Positions 58,541 to 64,000 of a stretch of 64,000 nt of DNA are shown piece after piece (positions within the stretch are counted from its first letter, which is position 1; every line of letters starts with the position of its first letter). Both the position numbers and the translations under genes were made by a program. Below the pieces are notes generated by a model, which was not told where the DNA came from, searched no databases, and saw nothing but the letters and a program-made list of their open reading frames with translations. The DNA comes from Rosenbergiella nectarea (GTDB lineage: Bacteria; Pseudomonadota; Gammaproteobacteria; Enterobacterales; Enterobacteriaceae): NCBI RefSeq assembly GCF_900111105.1, contig NZ_FOGC01000012.1:59831-123830 (forward strand), in the 5' to 3' direction.

Positions 58541-59590
58541 ATGACTAGTACCCCAGGCCCGCTGATGTTGGATGTCGAGCAGTATGAGCTGGACGCGGAA
58601 GAGCGCGAATTACTGCAACACCCATTAACCGGGGGCGTGATCCTCTTTGCCCGCAACTACCACGACCCTGAGCAATTGGCCCACCTCGTCCAACAGATCC
58701 GTGAAGCCTCGCACACTCGTCTCGTGGTCGCGGTGGATCAGGAGGGTGGCCGAGTGCAACGTTTTCGTGAAGGATTTACCCAGTTACCCGCTATGCAATC
58801 CTTTCTTGCACTCAGTGCGAATGTCGATGAGGCGATTCAGGTCGCTCGCGAGACAGGTTGGCAGATGGCCAGTGAAATGACGGCAATGGATATTGATTTA
58901 AGCTTTGCCCCAGTATTGGATCTGGGTCATATTAGCTTAGCGATTGGCGATCGAGCGTTTAGCGATCAACAGGAAAAAATCTTGCCTGTGGCAGCCGCCT
59001 TTATGGAAGGGATGCATAGTGCAGGAATGAAGACAACGGGTAAGCATTTTCCGGGTCATGGCGCGGTCGTCGCGGACTCTCACAAAGAAACGCCTATCGA
59101 CCTACGAGAAGCCAGCGAAATCCGTCAGAAAGATATGGCGATCTTTCGCCACTTTATCGAGCAGCATCAGCTTGATGCGATGATGCCTGCCCATGTGATT
59201 TATCCCACGATTGATGACCGTCCCGCGAGTGGCTCACCCTATTGGTTAAAAGAGGTGCTGCGCGAAGAATTGGGCTTTAAAGGCGTGATCTTCTCTGACG
59301 ACCTTCATATGGAAGGTGCTGCCGTGATGGGCAGTTACCCCGATCGCGCAAGACAATCTCTGAATGCGGGGTGTGATGCGATCTTAGTCTGTAACCACCG
59401 CCCGGGTGTCATCAGTATTTTGGATGAGCTACCGGTTACTCAGGCTGGGTGCCTTGAGCGCCTCTATCATCATGGACGCTTCGAGTGGAAAACGCGACAA
59501 CACCATCGTCGCTGGGTGGCCAATCATCAACATCTGGCGACCATTCAGCAGCGCTGGTTAGAAGAAAAACAGAAGCCGCGCGACAATTAA
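58541..59590 (+). CDS. nagZ: Beta-N-acetylhexosaminidase NagZ
   Basis: A 349-residue family 3 glycosidase that removes GlcNAc from muropeptides during peptidoglycan recycling in the cytoplasm. The general acid region is [16 protein letters not shown] and the nucleophile Asp is in [17 protein letters not shown] 58541 has AGGA upstream; the open frame starts 21 bases earlier. In E. coli ycfP follows; here ndh follows. Confidence 0.96.
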   Translation: MTSTPGPLMLDVEQYELDAEERELLQHPLTGGVILFARNYHDPEQLAHLVQQIREASHTRLVVAVDQEGGRVQRFREGFTQLPAMQSFLALSANVDEAIQVARETGWQMASEMTAMDIDLSFAPVLDLGHISLAIGDRAFSDQQEKILPVAAAFMEGMHSAGMKTTGKHFPGHGAVVADSHKETPIDLREASEIRQKDMAIFRHFIEQHQLDAMMPAHVIYPTIDDRPASGSPYWLKEVLREELGFKGVIFSDDLHMEGAAVMGSYPDRARQSLNAGCDAILVCNHRPGVISILDELPVTQAGCLERLYHHGRFEWKTRQHHRRWVANHQHLATIQQRWLEEKQKPRDN

Positions 59591-59599
59591 TCGTCAAAA

Positions 59600-59618
59600 G
59601 GGGGACAGCATGTCCCCC
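59600..59618 (+). terminator. Probable terminator after nagZ
   Basis: An 8-base perfect stem GGGGGACA/TGTCCCCC with loop GCA, followed by a pyrimidine-rich stretch but no clean T run. It lies ten bases after the nagZ stop. Confidence 0.6.
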
Positions 59619-59686
59619 CTCTCTTACTCCCGCCACGTTTTTTTATCGTATCAAACAACTTAATTTATGCATCTGTGCCAATCGGC

Positions 59687-59700
59687 TTGATTAAGATCAA
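59687..59700 (+). promoter_or_regulatory. FNR box upstream of ndh
   Basis: TTGAT-TAAG-ATCAA is a perfect FNR consensus palindrome, 129 bases before the ndh start. E. coli ndh is known to be repressed by FNR without oxygen; the position here suggests the same control. A -10-like TATGCT at about 59731 lies downstream. Confidence 0.88.
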
Positions 59701-59829
59701 ATTTATTACGCTGAATAATCTGAGCATGCTATGCTGAATTCAGTGAACGATTTTACTTTATAACCCTATGTTAATTAAGTTTATTCTTAACATTTTTTTA
59801 ACTAGGGAAGGTTAATCTTTGGGGGTCAT

Positions 59830-61134
59830 GTGACTACGACGAAACAAAAAATTGTAATAGTAGGCGGCGGTGCAGGGGGCTTGGAACTTGCTACGCAACT
59901 AGGGAATAAACTGGGACGTAAAGGCCAAGCAGAAATAACGCTGATTGACCGCAACCCAACACACCTATGGAAACCGTTATTACACGAAGTCGCTACCGGA
60001 TCGATGGATGAAGGGATCGATGCTTTGAGTTATCTGGCTCATGCTCACCATCACCACTTCCAGTTCCAATTAGGGAGTCTGGTGAATATTGACCGTGAGA
60101 CCCAGCAACTCGAACTGGCCCCTATCCACGATGCACAAGGTAACGTGTTAGTGGATGCCCGCAGTGTGAGTTATGACACTTTAGTGATGGCATTAGGCAG
60201 TACTTCTAATGACTTCGGTACACAAGGTGTCAAAGACCACTGTATTTATCTCGATAACCCGCAACAGGCTCATCGCTTCCGTAATGAAATGCTGAACCAA
60301 TTCCTCAAACACTCTTCTGCACAACAGAACGATAAGCCAGTGAATATCGCGATTGTCGGCGGGGGCGCGACGGGGGTGGAGCTTTCCGCTGAGCTCTATA
60401 ACGCCGTAAAACAGCTCAATAGCTACGGTTATAAAACCCTCGGCCGTGAAGCGCTTAACGTTACGTTGGTGGAAGCGGGGGAGCGAATTCTTCCAGCCTT
60501 ACCGACCCGTATTTCGGCGGCGGCGCATCAGGAACTGACTAAATTAGGGGTACAAGTCAAGACGAGTACCATGGTCACCAGTGCACAGAAAGAGGGCTTA
60601 AATACCAAAGACGGTAGTTTTATTGCGGCAGACCTAATGGTCTGGGCAGCAGGGATCAAAGCGCCTGATTTTATGAAAGAGATCGCGGGCTTAGAAACTA
60701 ACCGTATTAATCAGCTGGTGGTTCAGCCGACGCTACAGACCACGCGGGATGAGAATATTTATGCGATTGGTGACTGTGCCAGCTGTGCACTACCAGAAGG
60801 CGGCTTCGTGCCACCCCGTGCGCAATCTGCTCACCAAATGGCTTCGCAAGTACTAAAAAATATTTTAGCGGCGCGTAAAGGTAAGCCACAAACGGCCTAT
60901 AAATATAAAGACCATGGGTCATTAGTCTCGCTTTCGCGTTTTAGCACCGTCGGTAGCTTGATGGGTAACCTGATGCACGGTTCGATGATGGTTGAGGGGC
61001 GTATCGCGCGCTTAGTCTATCTGTCACTTTACCGCATGCACCAAGTGGCCCTGCACGGTTACTTCCGCACTGGCTTAATGATGCTATCGGGCAGTATCAA
61101 TAAAGTCATCCGACCTAAATTAAAACTGCACTAA
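59830..61134 (+). CDS. ndh: NADH dehydrogenase II (type II NADH:quinone oxidoreductase)
   Basis: A 434-residue FAD enzyme attached to the inner membrane. It passes electrons from NADH to ubiquinone without pumping protons. FAD and NADH motifs are [14 protein letters not shown] near the start and [16 protein letters not shown] near 178, with AIGDCASC later. The C-terminal basic, amphipathic end ([12 protein letters not shown]) helps membrane binding. It starts with GTG 59830. A consensus FNR box lies upstream and a strong terminator downstream. Confidence 0.97.
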   Translation: MTTTKQKIVIVGGGAGGLELATQLGNKLGRKGQAEITLIDRNPTHLWKPLLHEVATGSMDEGIDALSYLAHAHHHHFQFQLGSLVNIDRETQQLELAPIHDAQGNVLVDARSVSYDTLVMALGSTSNDFGTQGVKDHCIYLDNPQQAHRFRNEMLNQFLKHSSAQQNDKPVNIAIVGGGATGVELSAELYNAVKQLNSYGYKTLGREALNVTLVEAGERILPALPTRISAAAHQELTKLGVQVKTSTMVTSAQKEGLNTKDGSFIAADLMVWAAGIKAPDFMKEIAGLETNRINQLVVQPTLQTTRDENIYAIGDCASCALPEGGFVPPRAQSAHQMASQVLKNILAARKGKPQTAYKYKDHGSLVSLSRFSTVGSLMGNLMHGSMMVEGRIARLVYLSLYRMHQVALHGYFRTGLMMLSGSINKVIRPKLKLH

Positions 61135-61200
61135 AGTAAGAGGCCGCGATAGCGTAATGCTGATCGGCTAAGGATCATCTAAACGATCCAGTTATTAACT

Positions 61201-61237
61201 AAATCCGTAATCGAATGTCGATGATTACGGATTTTTT
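61201..61237 (+). terminator. Rho-independent terminator of ndh
   Basis: A 12-base stem AAATCCGTAATC/GATTACGGATTT with a 10-base loop, then more T (to 61237). It lies 66 bases after the ndh stop. Confidence 0.88.
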
Positions 61238-61395
61238 ATGCTTATTGAGTCAGGTTCTGAACCTCTCTCAAAAATCATTCTCCCTAAAATTATCTATACT
61301 TTCTTTTTGTATTAACGAAACTGATTGATGAGTGCCTGGCTGATAGTGGCGTTGTCGCTATGAAAATATTCTTTTCTATGGAAATAGTATAAACC

Positions 61396-61617
61396 ATGGT
61401 TGGCATGGTGAGTTTCTGTTCTTATTCGATGAATGGACTCGTGCTATATCATAATCGTCTGCTCAGCCCTATTAACCCTGACTCTGGATCGATTTTTCGC
61501 GCATTACGACCTGCGAGTCTACAGATTGATGGCGGTCTCGCTTTTTATTCAATGATTGGTGCAAGCATCTTCACTTATCTACTACTTGTCGGCGTCTACC
61601 TGCGCGGGGATGAGTAA
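61396..61617 (+). CDS. Small hypothetical membrane protein
   Basis: A 73-residue open frame that I do not recognise. It has one likely membrane segment near the C-terminus (MIGASIFTYLLLVGVYL) followed by a charged end RGDE. GGAAAT lies upstream but is too far from the ATG to be a convincing ribosome site. It sits alone between the ndh terminator and the exoprotein gene. It may be a real small protein, a decayed remnant or chance. Confidence 0.35.
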   Translation: MVGMVSFCSYSMNGLVLYHNRLLSPINPDSGSIFRALRPASLQIDGGLAFYSMIGASIFTYLLLVGVYLRGDE

Positions 61618-62216
61618 ATATCCTTTTCTCTCTTATCGAAGGCGTTAATTCTTCATTCCTATAGAGTGATTTACAGCAAAAAAATGAGTGAAATTTTTCA
61701 TTTATAAAAACTTTAACTGTATTTTATCAGCATGTGATTGTTATGGTTGTGCCGAAAGTCTACTCAGTGAAAGCGATCAACGTGTGACAGGACTGTTACG
61801 CGCCAGACATAAAAGGGATCATTGTGGTTTTTTACGTATTTTACTTCCTACACCAGGTATTGGTGCTGGTGTGCCCACGCGCATTGATTCCACATATTAA
61901 GGCTTGGTGTTATCCACAATACTTGGTATTCCTTCGTCCACCTTTGACCGGCCCAGTTTCGCTTCGCTAAATTAAAGCCCTAGTTTATTTAAAAACCAGA
62001 ATAATGTGTGGTGTTAGTAAAGGATTTTGTGTTGAGTAAATAATTTCTATTTTGTCGTCGGCGGGGTATCACAGGAACTAACGTTAATATTTATCTAGAT
62101 TGAGGAGTGGGATGCAACGGATGGAGTCCGCATCCCGTTATCTGCCCCGCAAGGTTTTATGAAGGATCGTTTCACCGTTGGCTTTACGGTAAATTGGCAA
62201 TATTAAGGATTCAGGG
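61618..62216. other. 599-base AT-rich stretch without a supported gene
   Basis: It separates the conserved chromosomal backbone (ending at ndh) from the exoprotein gene. I see no conserved reading frame; the open frame at 61688-61900 has no recognisable feature. The exoprotein promoter presumably lies in the right half. No transporter partner gene (tpsB/cdiB) is present here. Confidence 0.55.
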
Positions 62217-64000
62217 ATGAATAAAAATCGCTATCGTATTGTGTTCAACCACGCCCGAGGCATGGCGATGGTGGTCGCCGATATTACCGTATCGGCTTAT
62301 GCGCTTACCGCACCTTGCTCCCCCGCAACTCGCCTACCTTCTTCGGCGACGTTCCGTTTAACGCGGCTAAGTTTGGGCATGTTGTTGGCCGTAGGCGGTA
62401 TCAGCTTTCCGGCCCAGGCGAAGGTTGTCGCGGACTCGCAGGCCTCTGCGCACCAGCAGCCGACCGTCTTACAGACGGCGAACGGTATCGAGCAGATCAA
62501 TATTCAAGCCCCGAGTGCCGCAGGGGTGTCGCATAACAAGTATACGCAGTTTGATATTGAGAACCGGGGCGCGATCCTAAATAACGGCCGGACCATTAGT
62601 CAGACCCAGCTCGCCGGACAGGTTGCTGGTAATCCGTGGCTCGCCAGAGGCGAAGCAAAAGTTATTCTCAATGAGGTGAATAGCAAAGACCCCTCTTTGC
62701 TTAATGGCATGTTGGAGGTCGCCGGTCGCCAAGCCGACATTATTATCGCTAACCCCGCGGGAATTACCTGCGATGGTTGTGGCTTTATCAACGCCAATCG
62801 AACCACCTTGACCACCGGGCAGGTGCAGTTATCGGATGGCCAAATCAGCCACTACGCGGTGCAGCAGGGGATGATCCGCGTCGAGGGTAAGGGGATGGAC
62901 AGTACTCGCCAAGACAGCACTGAGCTACTGGCCCGTGCCGTGAAAATAAACGCCTCGCTGCAGGCGAAGGCCCTGTCGATCACCACCGGCCAGAACACGA
63001 TCGATGCCCGCAATGGCGAGGTAACGGTGCAAACAAGGGAAGGCAGTGAACGCCCTCAGTTTGCGATAGATGTCTCCCTGCTGGGGGGCATGTACGCCAA
63101 TAAAATTGTGTTACGCGGGACCGAGTCCGGCGTTGGGGTCCATAATGCCGGGACGCTGGGCGCTGCCGCGGGAGAGGTGATGATCACCACTCAAGGTACG
63201 CTGACGCACAGTGGTCATCTGCAAGCGAGCCAGCATATCCAGCTGTCCGCTGCGGGGAAAATGTCGAGCCGTGGCACAATCGCTGCCGGGATCACGCGTG
63301 ACGGGAAAACGAGCCAAACCGGTCACTTACTGCTATCTAGTAAAGACGCTATTACGCTCAGTGGTGATCAGCGTGCCAAAGACAGTGTAGTCGTTAAGGC
63401 GACACAGATCACCGCCGATACCAGCCAGACTCACGCCAATCGCGTCGACTTTATCGCCAGCAAAGGCAACGTCGAGACACGAAAGGCCGTCGTCGTGGCG
63501 CAACAGATTAGGGTTGATAGCGCGCAACAGCTTAATAATGATGGGGGCCACCTGAGTGGCGAAACACTCTCCATTAAGGCAACGCGACTCTCCAATCGTT
63601 CGGGCACCCTACAGCACCGCGGTGAACAAGCCTTAACGCTGTCACTCCAGGACGGCATTGATAATCGCCAAGGCCGCATCATCACGCAGAGTCAGCGCTT
63701 AACACTGACCGGCTCGCAACTTAACAATCAGCAGGGGCAGATCAGCGCCGCGCAGATTGCGATCAATACCGCCTCATCCAGCCTGAACAATCAACAAGGG
63801 GTGATCAGCGCCAGCAAAAAGCTCGAGCTGACTAGCCAAGGAGTGGATAACGATCGGGGGCTGATCCAAGCAGGCGAGTCGCTGACGATTGCCGCCCAAC
63901 AGGGCAGGATCAGCAACCGAGAGACGTCGCAGAGTGGCGGCATTATCAGCCAGGGCCCGTTAACGCTCAGCGGCGATGCACTGGATAATCAGCAAGGACT
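62217..64000 (+). CDS. Two-partner secretion exoprotein, FhaB/CdiA type, N-terminal part (3' end outside window)
   Basis: The frame is open from ATG 62217 to the right edge (594 complete codons) and clearly continues. It begins with the extended signal region MNKNRYRIVFNHARGMAMVV, then a hydrophobic core ending in PAQA (residue 68). The haemagglutination-activity (TPS) domain follows, including IIIANPAGITCDGCGFIN at 175-192. From about residue 480 on there are degenerate repeats of the FHA type (LNNQQGQISA, LNNQQGVISA, LDNQQGL). Such proteins are exported through an outer-membrane TpsB pore and act as adhesins or contact-dependent toxins. The toxin end is not visible. Confidence 0.93.
   Translation, partial: MNKNRYRIVFNHARGMAMVVADITVSAYALTAPCSPATRLPSSATFRLTRLSLGMLLAVGGISFPAQAKVVADSQASAHQQPTVLQTANGIEQINIQAPSAAGVSHNKYTQFDIENRGAILNNGRTISQTQLAGQVAGNPWLARGEAKVILNEVNSKDPSLLNGMLEVAGRQADIIIANPAGITCDGCGFINANRTTLTTGQVQLSDGQISHYAVQQGMIRVEGKGMDSTRQDSTELLARAVKINASLQAKALSITTGQNTIDARNGEVTVQTREGSERPQFAIDVSLLGGMYANKIVLRGTESGVGVHNAGTLGAAAGEVMITTQGTLTHSGHLQASQHIQLSAAGKMSSRGTIAAGITRDGKTSQTGHLLLSSKDAITLSGDQRAKDSVVVKATQITADTSQTHANRVDFIASKGNVETRKAVVVAQQIRVDSAQQLNNDGGHLSGETLSIKATRLSNRSGTLQHRGEQALTLSLQDGIDNRQGRIITQSQRLTLTGSQLNNQQGQISAAQIAINTASSSLNNQQGVISASKKLELTSQGVDNDRGLIQAGESLTIAAQQGRISNRETSQSGGIISQGPLTLSGDALDNQQG

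Noticed and set aside
61688-61900. 70-residue frame in the spacer before the exoprotein
   Set aside because: No domain, no ribosome site and odd composition; random open frame in AT-rich DNA is more likely.
62297-63685. Minus-strand frames opposite the exoprotein
   Set aside because: Shadows of the continuous plus-strand frame, which has TPS-domain motifs throughout.
1-64000. CRISPR arrays, tRNA or rRNA genes, insertion sequences
   Set aside because: No regularly spaced repeats, no transposase-like reading frame and no recognisable RNA gene found by reading; a dedicated RNA gene search was not possible here.

Overview
The window is a chromosomal segment of an enterobacterium. Most genes follow the Escherichia coli order from the opgC-opgGH region through solA-bssS-pyrC, yceB-grxB-rimJ-murJ, the flgN-M-A/flgB-L flagellar cluster, rne-rluC, the yceD-rpmF-plsX-fabHDG-acpP-fabF block, pabC-mltG-tmk-holB-ycfH, hinT-ycfL-lpoB-thiK-nagZ and ndh. 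Protein similarity to E. coli is high but not at species level. The moderate GC content and two membrane-bound flavoprotein/cytochrome c dehydrogenases point to Erwiniaceae (a Tatumella, Rosenbergiella or Pantoea-like organism). That placement is inference from recalled gene content, not from a search.

Layout. 1-350: end of a 2-oxoglutarate/Fe(II) oxygenase. 476-6970: AraJ-like MFS transporter, a three-gene periplasmic flavin/cytochrome c dehydrogenase (small, large, cytochrome; sorbitol/fructose/2-ketogluconate dehydrogenase type) and a SulP anion transporter. 6995-12481: decayed opgC divergent from intact opgGH. 12499-18795: yceK, msyB, trhO, a broken acid phosphatase gene, solA, bssS, pyrC. 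18796-25433: accessory block with a zinc alcohol dehydrogenase, a divergent HxlR regulator with a candidate operator, an SDR and a gluconate 2-dehydrogenase-type three-gene set. 25660-29259: yceB, grxB, rimJ, murJ. 29263-40679: flagellar genes with two recognisable sigma-28 promoters (flgM, flgK). 40693-45780: rne with its conserved 5' leader, rluC, yceF. 45885-52068: lipid synthesis block. 52090-61237: pabC to ndh, with a consensus FNR box upstream of ndh. 61238-62216: sparse, AT-rich spacer. 62217-64000: start of a very large two-partner-secretion exoprotein (FhaB/CdiA type) that runs off the right end.

How the parts fit. The two dehydrogenase sets would oxidise sugars or sugar acids in the periplasm and pass electrons through c-type haems to ubiquinone; Ndh feeds the same quinone pool from NADH. 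ptsG, which in E. coli lies between ycfH and hinT, is absent there, which fits with (but does not prove) a lifestyle relying on periplasmic oxidation. Other E. coli neighbours missing from their usual places include mdtG, lpxL, dinI, mdtH, yceH, mviM, fhuE and ycfP. Together with two pseudogenes, this suggests a streamlining genome with accessory metabolic insertions.

I found no tRNA, rRNA, CRISPR array or insertion sequence. The least explained parts are the inverted-repeat cluster at 19083-19192 and the spacer and exoprotein start after ndh.
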